Below, one piece after another: positions 55,983-64,000 of a DNA stretch of 64,000 nucleotides. This DNA comes from Alkalihalophilus marmarensis DSM 21297 (lineage in GTDB: Bacteria > Bacillota > Bacilli > Bacillales > Bacillaceae_D): NCBI RefSeq assembly GCF_000474275.2, contig NZ_ATAE01000038.1:80872-144871 (forward strand), in the 5' to 3' direction. The notes below the pieces were generated by a model. That model was not told the origin of the DNA. It saw only the letters and a program-made list of their open reading frames with translations, and searched no databases. Numbering within the stretch: the stretch's first letter is position 1; the number at the start of each line of letters is the position of its first letter. The position numbers and the translations under genes are program-made.

Positions 55983-56846
55983 ATGTCTATCGTTATTACT
56001 GGTGCAACAGGTCATTATGGAAACCGTGTCATTCAAGAACTATTAAAAACTATTCCTGCAAGTGAAATTATCGCTAGCGTTCGCAATGTAGAAAAAGCTG
56101 ATGCCCTTGCCGAACTGGGTGTAGAAGTTCGTCATGGCGATTACATGGACTACGAGTCAATGAAAACATCCTTTAAAGATGCTTCAAAGGTTCTTTTTGT
56201 TTCAGGACCGGATTCAGATAATACTCTTCGTATTCGTCAACATGCAAATGTCGTCCAAGCTGCACGAGATGCTGGTGTAAAACACATAGCTTACACAAGT
56301 TATGCATTTGGTGAAACATCCCAAATCGATCTTGCACATGTCCATATGGCAACAGAATATGCAATTCGTTCAACTGGCGTACCCTATACATTCTTGCGTA
56401 ATTCACTTTATTCAGATGTATTCATTGATGAAAGCTTAGCTGGCTCAGTAGCAACTGGTGAATTAGTAACAAACACAGGCGACGGCAAGCTAAATGCCGT
56501 AAGCCGTGAAGATCTTGCACTAGCTGCTGCTGCTGTATTAACGGGAGAAGGACATGAAAATAAATCATACAACCTTGTCAACCCATCACCTTGGACTTTC
56601 GATGAGCTATCAGAAGTTGTTTCAGAGGTTTCAGGTAAACAAGTTTCACATAAAAAGGTATCTTTTGATCAAATGAAAGATTATCTTGGCAATGTTGGAT
56701 TACCTGCACCAGTAGTTGAACTAATTGCAGGTATTTACCAGACCATTGCAGCTGGGGAAACGAGTAAAACTTCAAATGATTTAACAAATCTTATCGGACA
56801 ACCAACTCAATTGAAAAAATTGGTTCAGCAAGCATTGAAAGCGTAA
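55983..56846 (+). CDS. NmrA/SDR-a5 family NAD(P)-binding reductase
   Basis: The 287 residues match atypical SDRs of the QorB/YtfG type: MSIVITGATGHYGNRVIQEL with the cofactor motif GATGHYG, SVRNVEKADALAELGVEVRHGDYMD, HIAYTSYAF and a C-terminal substrate region. QorB-type enzymes reduce quinones with NADPH. Being paired with an Rrf2 regulator and a shared operator, it is probably induced by quinone or electrophile stress. The start at 55983 follows a GGGTAGG sequence. Confidence 0.85.
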   Translation: MSIVITGATGHYGNRVIQELLKTIPASEIIASVRNVEKADALAELGVEVRHGDYMDYESMKTSFKDASKVLFVSGPDSDNTLRIRQHANVVQAARDAGVKHIAYTSYAFGETSQIDLAHVHMATEYAIRSTGVPYTFLRNSLYSDVFIDESLAGSVATGELVTNTGDGKLNAVSREDLALAAAAVLTGEGHENKSYNLVNPSPWTFDELSEVVSEVSGKQVSHKKVSFDQMKDYLGNVGLPAPVVELIAGIYQTIAAGETSKTSNDLTNLIGQPTQLKKLVQQALKA

Positions 56847-56914
56847 ATTTAAGAATAAATTAGGTCCTTTTCGAAAATAAAACATCTTGTTGCCAATAAA
56901 AAACACTCGATGGT

Positions 56915-57150
56915 TTAGTAAGAAGACTTGCTATTGAGCCTATCACTAATGCGCGTAAATGTTGTATCACTTGGTATTGTAAATACACCGATATACGCAA
57001 GAAGGCATGTTCACAGGAATGCTGAACAACTTCCCGTGAACATGCCTTGCACAAGCTGAAAACATCGCTCAATCTTACGTTCACTTAACAAAAAAATGGA
57101 TTTACAACAGGATCTGTTATTGTGATGATGGTGGTGCACAGTTAATTTAA
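56915..57150 (+). pseudogene. 3' remnant of a short-chain dehydrogenase gene
   Basis: Read across several frames, the stretch gives LVRRLAIEPITNA, RVNVVSLGIVNTPIYA and, after a damaged middle, NGFTTGSVIV and DDGGAQLI before TAA at 57148. These are the conserved C-terminal blocks of SDR proteins (RVN-SPG--TP; TG-V--VDGG). A good terminator follows at 57160. The first two thirds of the gene are gone. Confidence 0.6.
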
Positions 57151-57159
57151 TTAATATGA

Positions 57160-57189
57160 TAGCATTCCTTTTTGAGGAATGCTTTTTTT
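57160..57189 (+). terminator. Terminator after the SDR remnant
   Basis: Stem AGCATTCCT / AGGAATGCT with a 5-base loop followed by TTTTTT. Confidence 0.9.
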
Positions 57190-57567
57190 CGCAAAACCTT
57201 CCCTCTGTTTGCTACTGTGTTTTTTTCTTATAACAAGTGAGTAAGATAGGCTTATTCCTTCAATATTGCCTTTCTACGGGAAAGTAGCCCATATACACAA
57301 TCTTCTCCGGCACCCGGCTTTTATTGTATATCGCGTAATTAACAGCATTATTAGCATAAAAAATATAAGGAGAATAAAGACTTATGGACAGCAGCCAAAT
57401 GGTAAGCTGAAACCTATGTTAGTTTAGTATATAAAACTAATAAGATGTTGGTATATTAACAAAAAATAAGCGTACCAAAGCATTGCGAATTGGCACGCTA
57501 TTTCTATTACTGTTTTTTTCTACCCCAAAAATAAAACCGTTAGTTTTTATGCCATTCTCTGATTTTA
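57190..57567. other. Intergenic stretch without a recognised gene
   Basis: About 380 AT-rich bases. An eight-codon frame at 57384 follows TAAGGAG and stops at once; I do not count it. No RNA motif recognised. Confidence 0.5.
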
Positions 57568-57678
57568 TTAAGAGAATGCTTCTAAGCCAAAGACAAAATG
57601 AGCGACCAGAAACACAATAATCATTAACACAATTCCTACCAAAAGTCCTGTAAACGGTTCTTTAATATCATTATTCAT
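57568..57678 (-). CDS. Small single-pass membrane protein (36 residues)
   Basis: ATG at 57678 follows GAGGAGATG; the product is MNNDIKEPFTGLLVGIVLMI followed by IVFLVAHFVFGLEAFS, one membrane helix with a short acidic front. It recalls the small YqzM-type proteins of Bacillaceae but I cannot assign it. It follows the 112-residue gene on the same strand, 29 bases on. Confidence 0.6.
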   Translation of the reverse strand: MNNDIKEPFTGLLVGIVLMIIVFLVAHFVFGLEAFS

Positions 57679-57707
57679 GATTTCATCTCCTCTAATGTGC
57701 GAGTTGT

Positions 57708-58046
57708 TTATAACTTGTGAATAACATTAGAGTGAGCAAAAAAAGTACTTTGATATTTGATCGTCATGAGTAGGCTCTTTATCTTAAGTAAAGGAATAGA
57801 TGACTTCAGGTAAAACTGGAGATGAGCTGAAATACTGTCTGCACAAGCCAAGACATAAGCCTTTAAAACATAGCCTGTATATTCAATGGTTGGTCCAGAG
57901 CTCAGTCCTCCCAGCTTTTCTAGCTCTTCTAGTTCATGGGTAATGTATGCAGGATGATCGTGATGATCTTCTAGTAAGAGTACATGGCTGTAAGAACTCA
58001 CAATAGCTGATAACAAAAAACTTACGATAAGTAACCCTTTGCCCAT
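57708..58046 (-). CDS. Hypothetical protein with N-terminal membrane anchor or signal
   Basis: The 112-residue frame starts at 58046 after GGGGAGGTG. It begins MGKGLLIVSFLLSAIVSSYS, a signal peptide or anchor, then a histidine-rich patch (EDHHDHPAY), an acidic helix and a hydrophobic C-terminal half. I do not recognise a family. It lies next to ssrA on the same strand. The real protein status is uncertain because the C-terminus (FFAHSNVIHKL) looks unlike a normal end. Confidence 0.5.
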   Translation of the reverse strand: MGKGLLIVSFLLSAIVSSYSHVLLLEDHHDHPAYITHELEELEKLGGLSSGPTIEYTGYVLKAYVLACADSISAHLQFYLKSSIPLLKIKSLLMTIKYQSTFFAHSNVIHKL

Positions 58047-58189
58047 CCAACACACACCTCCCCTACCTAATTTTTAATTCGTCTCTGTGGATAATCGTAC
58101 TATAATCTAGTTTTTTCCTTTTGTCTATTGAATATGTGAATAAGAAGTGGATAACATCAGCTTCTCATGATAAATAGACTTTTCGTACA

Positions 58190-58226
58190 CAAAACAACCC
58201 GATCACCTGGTGCAGTGATCGGGTTG
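58190..58226 (-). terminator. Terminator after tmRNA
   Basis: Perfect 11-bp stem AACCCGATCAC / GTGATCGGGTT with an 8-base loop, followed on the minus strand by GTTTTGT, 13 bases past the tmRNA 3' end. Confidence 0.9.
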
Positions 58227-58238
58227 ACGGTATAAGTA

Positions 58239-58598
58239 TGGTGGAGACGGTGGGAATCGAACCCACGTCCAGAAACAACGACACTTATGCTTCTACGAGT
58301 GTAGTTACTGTATTAGCATTTCGCCAATTCTTCTGCCCAGTAACAGGCGTCCGAACGGCTAGTCTGATCAATCTCTTCCTTCGCTCACAGACGGAGAGCA
58401 ACCGGCGTAGCCCACTTAGAGTGAGTTCCAGTACCTACCACATGGGCGATGGAGGGTGGAACCGCAGAGTGCTATTAGGCAGCTACTGCGAAGTTGTTGT
58501 TTTCTTTGCCAGTTATAGGCTTTGGCGTTTTAACGAGGCCGACCCCCTCGACTCGCAACATAAGCACGACCTATCCCTGTCGAATCCTAAACGTCCCC
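58239..58598 (-). ncRNA. ssrA: Transfer-messenger RNA (tmRNA)
   Basis: 360 bases on the minus strand. The 5' end GGGGACGTTTAGGATTCGAC and the 3' end (TTCGATTCCCACCGTCTCCACCA type) form the tRNA-Ala-like part with encoded CCA. The tag frame at 58475-58510 reads GKENNNFAVAA then TAA, so the tag added to stalled proteins is (A)GKENNNFAVAA; its AVAA end differs slightly from the LAA of most bacteria and resembles tags of alkaliphilic Bacillus. With SmpB, it rescues ribosomes stalled on broken mRNA. It follows smpB, as in B. subtilis. Confidence 0.97.
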
Positions 58599-58651
58599 AT
58601 GCTGTAAAAAATATGTGGGATCTCTTCGTGTTACCGAAGCCATCCGTTGTA

Positions 58652-58686
58652 ATCAAAAGCCCAGAACATCTGTGCTCTGGACTTCT
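58652..58686 (-). terminator. Terminator after smpB
   Basis: Minus-strand stem GTCCAGAGC / GTTCTGGGC with a short loop followed by TTTTG. Confidence 0.8.
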
Positions 58687-58725
58687 TATTATAGCATCCC
58701 TTACTTTTTCTTGCAACTGGAAGTG

Positions 58726-59193
58726 TTACCCTCTCATCCGGTCCTTTAATGCACGTTCTACTTCACGTTTGGCATCCTTACGCTTAAGCGTTTCACGTTT
58801 ATCAAAATTCTTCTTACCTTTAGCAAGGCCGATTAAAATCTTGGCATAGCCGTTTTTAATATAGACCTTTAAAGGAACAAGTGAGTAACCTTGCTGCTTA
58901 GTTAAACCAATTAACTGATTGATTTGCTTTTTGTGAAGCAGCAGCTTGCGGGCACGTTCTGGTTCATGATTGTAACGGTTTCCTTGTTCATACTCGCTGA
59001 TATGAGCGTTATGAAGGTATACTTCCCCGTTTTTAATCCGCGCAAACGAGTCTTTTAAATTCATACGGCCGGCACGCATCGATTTAATCTCAGTTCCTTG
59101 CAGTACCATACCTGCTTCATATGTTTCTTCAATGAAATAATCATGTCTTGCTTTTTTATTTTGGGCAATTACTTTTCCTTCTGTTCCAGCCAT
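58726..59193 (-). CDS. smpB: SsrA-binding protein SmpB
   Basis: Binds tmRNA and brings it to stalled ribosomes. The 155 residues show [60 protein letters not shown] and a basic C-terminal tail needed for ribosome entry. The start at 59193 (MAGTEGK) follows GAGGTG; a longer reading adds six residues with no site. The order rnr-smpB-ssrA is typical of Bacillaceae. Confidence 0.97.
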   Translation of the reverse strand: MAGTEGKVIAQNKKARHDYFIEETYEAGMVLQGTEIKSMRAGRMNLKDSFARIKNGEVYLHNAHISEYEQGNRYNHEPERARKLLLHKKQINQLIGLTKQQGYSLVPLKVYIKNGYAKILIGLAKGKKNFDKRETLKRKDAKREVERALKDRMRG

Positions 59194-59325
59194 TGTCCGA
59201 CACCTCGTCATTCTTCATTCTTTCATCTTAGCAAATAGAAGCGGAATGCGTCAATCAGCGCATGTGGAGTCTTCTCTGTAATAAAAGGAAAGGCTGCCTA
59301 CTTGGATAGACAGCCTGCATGAGTG

Positions 59326-61701
59326 TTAACGCTTTTTCTTACGTCCTTTTTTACGCTTCACACTTGGCGCATTCTCATAAAAAGCACGTTTCTTTTTCTT
59401 CTTACTAGAACCATTACCGCCCTCGCTTAAATTAAGCCCTTTGCTGTTTCCTTTTTTACTGCGTCCGCCTCGTCTACGGTCGCCTTCTTCGCCGCCTTGA
59501 CCTGCGCGTTTTTTTCGTTTACCACCTTCAATGACTTTCGGACGGCTGCGCCCTTCACGCGGTTTACGCGGCTTCATGCCTACTACTTCAAAATCAATTG
59601 AAGCTTCATCGACATTGACATTAATCACTCGAACTTCAATTTCATCTCCAATACGGAAGACTTGTCCGGTACGCTCACCAATCATCGCATATTGCTTCTC
59701 ATCATAGTGATAGTAATCATCTGTTAAGTAGCTGACATGCACAAGACCTTCAATTGTGTTCTCAAGCTCTACAAACAAGCCAAAGTTGGTTACGCCGCTG
59801 ATCATGCCAGGGAACGTTTCACCAATTTTATCTTCCATATATTGAGCTTTCTTCACACTGTCCGTATCGCGTTCTGCCTCTACTGCACGACGCTCCATTT
59901 CCGATGCGTGGCGAGTAAGATCTGGCAGTTTTTCACGCCAATGCTCTTGCGTCTCGGCATCGACATTACCCTTGATTAAATACGTACGAATTAATCTGTG
60001 GACAAGTAGATCCGGGTAACGACGGATTGGAGATGTGAAATGTGTGTAGAACTCTGTTGATAACCCAAAGTGGCCTAAGCTGTTCGGGTCATATTTTGCT
60101 TGCTGCATCGAACGAAGCATAACCGTACTGATCACCGTTTCCTCAGGCTCGCCTCGAACTTCTTCTAAAAGCTTCTGCAGCGCACGTGGATGAACCGTGT
60201 TGGCATTTCCGCGTACGACATAGCCGAAGTTTGTAATAAACTCTAAGAATTTAGTGAGCTTTTCAGCATCCGGGTCTTCGTGAATACGATAAACAAACGG
60301 CAGCTTCAGCCAGTGGAAATGCTCAGCAATCGTTTCATTCGCTGCCAGCATAAATTCTTCAATTAAGCGCTCAGCTACAGAACGAGAACGAAGCACGACA
60401 TCATTTGCTTTGCCTTCTTCATCCACAAGAACCTTTGCTTCTTTAAAATCAAAATCAATGGCTCCGCGCTCAAAGCGTTTATTGCGAAGAATAGCCGCTA
60501 GCTTCTCCATTGCTTCAAAATTTGGAACAAGGGACTCATAGCGAGCTTTTACTTCTTCATCATTATCCACTAGAATCTTATTCACATCTGAATAAGTCAT
60601 TCGTTCAGTCGTTTTAATCACACTTTGGAAAATCTCGTGGTTAACCACTTGTCCATCAGGCGTGATTTCCATCTCACACGATAATGTTAAACGGTCCACT
60701 TGTGGATTCAAACTACAGATTCCATTTGAAAGACGGTGTGGAATCATTGGAATAACTCGATCTACTAAATACACACTTGTTGCCCGGTCAGCCGCTTCCT
60801 TATCAATAGGCGATCCTTCTGTGACATAGTGGCTGACATCAGCAATATGAACACCAAGTAAGAAGTTGCCGTTACCAAGCTGCTTTACATGAACTGCATC
60901 ATCTAGATCTTTTGCATCAGCCCCGTCAATCGTGACGATCACTTCATCTCGAAGGTCACGGCGGCCCTCGATATCTTTCGGATCGATTTCATCACTAATT
61001 GAGTTGGCATGCTGAAGCACTTCATCGGTAAATTCAAGCGGAATGCCATGCTTATAAATAATAGAGAGAATGTCCATCCCTGGATCATTTTTATGACCAA
61101 GAATCTTCGTTACTTCCCCTTCTGCACTCATTCTGCCTTCAGGGTACTTTGTAATCGATACGACGACTTTATGGCCGTCAACAGCACCTTTATTTGCAGT
61201 GCTCGGAATTAAAATATCATTTGGAATACGCTTGTCATCAGCTACAACCATTCCGTATGAATCATGATCTAAGTACGTCCCCACTACATCGGTGACACCA
61301 CGCTCTAAAATACGGACAACCTTTCCTTCAGGCCTGTCTCCTCTTGAATGCTGGTGCAAACGGACAAGTACCGTATCACCATTCATCGCACTTTCAAGGT
61401 CTGCTTGAGATACATACACATCTTTCTCTCCCTCAATATCAGGGATAATAAAGGCGAACCCTTTCGCATGTCCTTGTACACGGCCTCTGACAAGATTCAT
61501 TTTTTCCGGAACCCCGTAACGGTCGCTTCTTGTACGAACGACAAGACCACGGGCCTCCATTTCATTTAATGATTTCACTAGCTCTTTAAAGTTCTCGCTA
61601 CCTTCTACTTGAAAAACCTCTTCAAGCTCAGCTACAGAAACGGGCTTCTCGGCTTCGTCGCGAAAGTAGGTCAACAGTTGCTGGATTTGTTCTTCATTCA
61701 T
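59326..61701 (-). CDS. rnr: Ribonuclease R
   Basis: A 3'-5' exoribonuclease that degrades structured RNA and works with tmRNA in clearing faulty messages. The 791 residues have an N-terminal winged helix, cold-shock domains (about 70-230), the RNB catalytic domain (about 245-590, with [14 protein letters not shown] carrying the catalytic aspartates), an S1 domain (about 625-710) and a lysine/arginine-rich tail (to the end, [20 protein letters not shown]). The start follows AAAGGAG. Confidence 0.97.
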   Translation of the reverse strand: MNEEQIQQLLTYFRDEAEKPVSVAELEEVFQVEGSENFKELVKSLNEMEARGLVVRTRSDRYGVPEKMNLVRGRVQGHAKGFAFIIPDIEGEKDVYVSQADLESAMNGDTVLVRLHQHSRGDRPEGKVVRILERGVTDVVGTYLDHDSYGMVVADDKRIPNDILIPSTANKGAVDGHKVVVSITKYPEGRMSAEGEVTKILGHKNDPGMDILSIIYKHGIPLEFTDEVLQHANSISDEIDPKDIEGRRDLRDEVIVTIDGADAKDLDDAVHVKQLGNGNFLLGVHIADVSHYVTEGSPIDKEAADRATSVYLVDRVIPMIPHRLSNGICSLNPQVDRLTLSCEMEITPDGQVVNHEIFQSVIKTTERMTYSDVNKILVDNDEEVKARYESLVPNFEAMEKLAAILRNKRFERGAIDFDFKEAKVLVDEEGKANDVVLRSRSVAERLIEEFMLAANETIAEHFHWLKLPFVYRIHEDPDAEKLTKFLEFITNFGYVVRGNANTVHPRALQKLLEEVRGEPEETVISTVMLRSMQQAKYDPNSLGHFGLSTEFYTHFTSPIRRYPDLLVHRLIRTYLIKGNVDAETQEHWREKLPDLTRHASEMERRAVEAERDTDSVKKAQYMEDKIGETFPGMISGVTNFGLFVELENTIEGLVHVSYLTDDYYHYDEKQYAMIGERTGQVFRIGDEIEVRVINVNVDEASIDFEVVGMKPRKPREGRSRPKVIEGGKRKKRAGQGGEEGDRRRGGRSKKGNSKGLNLSEGGNGSSKKKKKRAFYENAPSVKRKKGRKKKR

Positions 61702-61744
61702 TTTATAATCTCCTTTCGGTACAAACAGCCCCGCCTGTTCTGTT

Positions 61745-62485
61745 CTATACAGTCCAGTCTAATCCTTCTAAAAATTGAAGAATATCTTCATGAAGCTGTT
61801 CTTTTTCTTTATCTAATGTAATAACATGGCCTGATTCCTCATACCATTTTAATGATTTTTCATCTGATTCGATTTGATCATGGATGATATTTGCACTCTC
61901 GGTGTCAATCATCTCATCATTTCTAGCCTGCACCACGAAAGTTGGAGAATAAATATGATCGAGATGATTGTGAACATCTTGAATTAACTTACGAAGGGCA
62001 CTTAGCGTTCCCATCGGTTTAAATGCTTCCATCTCTTGATTGATCACATCATCTGACTTTTGTTCACGCTTTTTATACTCACGGGCATAGGCAAGAACGC
62101 CTTTATACATCGCATCCTCTGTTTTTGGGCGAACGGGCGCGCACATTGGCACAATACCCTTTACAGGTAAAGTGTACCCGATTTTCAGGGAGAATACCCC
62201 GCCAAGAGAAAGCCCGCACACCGCAATTTCCTCATGGCCTTTTTCTTTTAGGTAGTTATAGCCTGCCTCTACATCTTCCCACCAATCTTCAGGACCTGTA
62301 TGAACAAGCTCTTCAGGGGGGACTCCGTGACCCTTGTATAAAGGGGCATGGCATGTGTACCCTTCTTTTTGTAAGTGGCGTCCGATCATTCTCACATCGG
62401 CCGTTGTTCCTGTGAAACCATGCAACAGAAGAACCGCACGGTCTCCTCCTTCAAATGTAAATGGCTTAGGTGCTACTACTTTCAT
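61745..62485 (-). CDS. est: Carboxylesterase Est
   Basis: An alpha/beta hydrolase of 246 residues similar to Geobacillus Est30 and B. subtilis YvaK. The catalytic serine is in the GLSLGG motif (S94), the oxyanion loop reads LLHGFTGTT, and the Asp/His pair is in ARNDEMID (about 193) and SGHVITLD (about 223). It hydrolyses short-chain esters; the natural substrate is unknown. Its start overlaps the end of a second hydrolase gene by 20 bases. It lies between secG and rnr, as in many Bacillus genomes. Confidence 0.93.
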   Translation of the reverse strand: MKVVAPKPFTFEGGDRAVLLLHGFTGTTADVRMIGRHLQKEGYTCHAPLYKGHGVPPEELVHTGPEDWWEDVEAGYNYLKEKGHEEIAVCGLSLGGVFSLKIGYTLPVKGIVPMCAPVRPKTEDAMYKGVLAYAREYKKREQKSDDVINQEMEAFKPMGTLSALRKLIQDVHNHLDHIYSPTFVVQARNDEMIDTESANIIHDQIESDEKSLKWYEESGHVITLDKEKEQLHEDILQFLEGLDWTV

Positions 62486-63209
62486 GTTCGTCTTCCTCTC
62501 TTGATTTAAATGAATCTATATCGGTTCCGTCAAATAAAAATTCTTCAATTACTTCAATTAATACGTCACGTTCAAAGCCGTGGCAGATCATATGATTCGA
62601 CTTCTCTAAAAAGCGAAGCTCCTTCTCCTCTGAGGTAATCATATCGAATAAATACTGCGCACTTTTTTTGGGGACCACACCGTCTTTTCCCCCTTGAATA
62701 ATTAGAGTGGGAATATTTACTTTAGCTAAATACGGCCGGATCAGTTTCACTGCCTGCATAAATTGAAAAACCGCAGCCATGGGGGTTTCAAGAACTTTTT
62801 TACGGTATAAGTTATAAGTGAAATCATCCTTTAACTCACCGCGAAACTGCATTCGTACAGCTTCTTTCAAATCTTGCAACAGCTGCATTGGATTCAAGTA
62901 ATAAGCTGCGGCACTAAGGAGCACCAGCTTTGATACAGGATATTTAGAAGCTATATAACAGGCTAACATACCGCCCATTGAAAAACCAATCACATACACT
63001 TTTTCACAGCGGTCTAATAATTCTTTGACCGCCACTTCAGCCATGTACACCCACTCTTTATACGTAACGTCTTTTAAATTGCCGCTAGGTCCGTGTCCAG
63101 GAAGCGTTGGGGCGTAGACAAGCCACCCTAGTTTTTGCAAATGAGAGGCCACAGGCTCCACTTCCCACGGTTCACCGGTAAAGCCATGCAAACAGAGGCA
63201 TCCGATCAT
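62466..63209 (-). CDS. Alpha/beta hydrolase, paralogue of Est
   Basis: A 247-residue relative of Est with the same fold: [20 protein letters not shown], the nucleophile elbow GFSMGG (about S89), GGKDGVVP for the acid and [12 protein letters not shown] for the histidine. The start at 63209 ([10 protein letters not shown]) follows AAGGGTGAGAG; a GTG three codons earlier would overlap that site. It is directly upstream of est and overlaps it, so the two are co-transcribed and probably arose by duplication. Confidence 0.88.
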   Translation of the reverse strand: MIGCLCLHGFTGEPWEVEPVASHLQKLGWLVYAPTLPGHGPSGNLKDVTYKEWVYMAEVAVKELLDRCEKVYVIGFSMGGMLACYIASKYPVSKLVLLSAAAYYLNPMQLLQDLKEAVRMQFRGELKDDFTYNLYRKKVLETPMAAVFQFMQAVKLIRPYLAKVNIPTLIIQGGKDGVVPKKSAQYLFDMITSEEKELRFLEKSNHMICHGFERDVLIEVIEEFLFDGTDIDSFKSREEDEHESSST

Positions 63210-63310
63210 CTCTCTCACCCTTCTCTGCTGTTACTATGATTGTACCCGATTGATATGTTTTACAATCTTCTTTTCCATACATTCTCTATATCTTTATGCT
63301 GCCCTAACAA

Positions 63311-63340
63311 AAGAAGCAGCAGGTATCGCACCCGCTGCTT
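63311..63340 (-). terminator. Terminator after secG
   Basis: Stem AAGCAGC / GCTGCTT with extra pairing GGGTGCGATACC in the loop and CTTTTG following on the minus strand, five bases past the stop. Confidence 0.75.
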
Positions 63341-63345
63341 AGTAA

Positions 63346-63576
63346 TTACATGAAATATGCGACGGCAATTGTTAAGACAAAGAACAATACCGCAAGAACA
63401 ACTGTCGCTCGGCTTAACACTGCATCAATTCCACGCGCTTTTTGCTTACCTACTAATTGTTCTGCTCCACCAGAGATTGCACCAGATAAACCAGCACTAC
63501 GTCCAGATTGAAGTAGAACAACCGCAATTAACGCGATTGAGACGATAATTAATAAAACAAAAGCAACCGTTTGCAC
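63346..63576 (-). CDS. secG: Preprotein translocase subunit SecG
   Basis: The 76-residue membrane protein helps SecA-driven export through SecYEG. Two membrane helices flank the conserved loop [15 protein letters not shown] and [21 protein letters not shown] chose the GTG at 63576 (MQTVAFVLL), about 10 bases after GGAGG; it gives the same length as B. subtilis SecG, and the upstream in-frame GTG lies inside the site. It heads the secG-hydrolase-est-rnr-smpB-ssrA region. Confidence 0.94.
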   Translation of the reverse strand: MQTVAFVLLIIVSIALIAVVLLQSGRSAGLSGAISGGAEQLVGKQKARGIDAVLSRATVVLAVLFFVLTIAVAYFM

Positions 63577-63667
63577 CCCTTCTACACCTCCAAGCACAAT
63601 ATGCGCTTCTATAACTTTACCACAAATAAGAGTGTTGTAACAACATAAATTACAGAATCACCTGCCA

Positions 63668-64000
63668 TAGTTATTGATCTCCACTGCAGGTACAGGCTTT
63701 GTGCGGACAGTCCGGGAGTTTCTGCAACGCTCATCTCTTGTTGGAGAAATACTGGCCATGCACTTGGAGCTATACAAAACACCTCCCTGCAGTAGTGGTT
63801 TATCTCCGCTGAAGGTACTCGCTTTCCGCGGGCAGCCCGGGAGCCTTCTCATCCCCTTCAATTGTAACAGACATAAGTACACTGAAAAATGAGTCCCCTT
63901 GCATTAATTGTTGATCTCCACTGCAGGCACACGCTTTCCGCGGGCGGTCCGGAAGCCTCCTCGGGCTTACGCCCTGTGGGGTCTTCCCTGGCCACGCACA
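63668..64000. repeat. Three GC-rich dispersed repeats in tandem
   Basis: Three copies begin at about 63671, 63798 and 63911 with TGATCTCCACTGCAGG-like sequence and continue with GCTTTCCGCGGGC (weaker in the first). The last continues through CCTCCTCGGGCTTACGCCCTGTGGGG and runs off the window. They belong to the GC-rich family at 39974, 40193 and 46072. No gene lies in this stretch. Confidence 0.75.

Noticed and set aside
56860..57084. 74-codon minus-strand frame
   Set aside because: The plus strand of the same stretch encodes conserved SDR blocks, so this is a shadow frame.
58238..58849. 203-codon plus-strand frame over the tmRNA
   Set aside because: It is the antisense of ssrA and the end of smpB; tmRNA structure explains the sequence.

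Overview
The window reads as a chromosomal segment of a low-GC, endospore-forming Bacillaceae bacterium. It carries spore genes (yunB, two CotF-type coat genes, sspH, a broken spo0E-like gene), a Bacillus-type gene order (yunBCDEF; sufCDSUB-yurZ-metNPQ; yusG-gcvH-yusI-fadE/A/N; secG-est-rnr-smpB-ssrA) and classic Gram-positive leaders (lysine and SAM riboswitches, a glpD terminator leader). The tmRNA tag (GKENNNFAVAA) and the wide-spread GC-rich repeats suit an alkaliphilic Bacillus relative; that genus-level placement is inference.

Layout: 1-430, 5' end of an NhaC-type transporter behind a lysine riboswitch. 491-7345, yunB, folA-thyA, an HD-GYP gene and yunC-D-E-F. 7692-11164, a decayed 3.4-kb integrative element bounded by 33-bp direct repeats made of the sufB 3' end; it holds remnants of an integrase, an ArpU regulator and an HNH nuclease, plus an intact secreted protein and a small membrane peptide. 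11132-16409, the suf Fe-S operon. 17029-20366, yurZ and the SAM-riboswitch-controlled methionine importer. 20438-23253, an MFS exporter, yusG, gcvH, yusI. 23773-29320, fatty acid beta-oxidation with a FadR box. 29626-30354, spore coat genes. 30619-35958, the mannitol PTS operon mtlA-R-F-D. 36010-37996, a GntR/ABC module. 38127-45736, DUF3243, a diguanylate cyclase, sspH, an anion symporter, a chemoreceptor and glpD. 46248-57150, an accessory-looking stretch with gene remnants, two HxlR regulators, a formaldehyde-fixing hxlAB operon and a divergent zwf-gnd operon, then an Rrf2/NmrA pair and a decayed SDR. 57568-63576, small genes, tmRNA, smpB, rnr, two esterases, secG. The end of the window has three GC-rich repeat copies.

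Two signals stand out. First, hxlAB and zwf-gnd are divergent and each promoter has the same 68-bp architecture: AGTATACTTTT, an 18-bp gap, AAGTGCGTACTT overlapping the -35, a 17-bp spacer and the -10. This would couple formaldehyde fixation to oxidative regeneration of ribulose 5-phosphate, that is, a dissimilatory RuMP cycle under one regulator, most likely HxlR. Second, four intergenic regions hold arrays of a degenerate motif (TTGACGCAATTA) repeated with a strict 21-bp period. Three of them share the same internal order and the same single 19-bp step after the fourth unit, and every array points away from an adjacent transcription terminator. I do not recognise this family.
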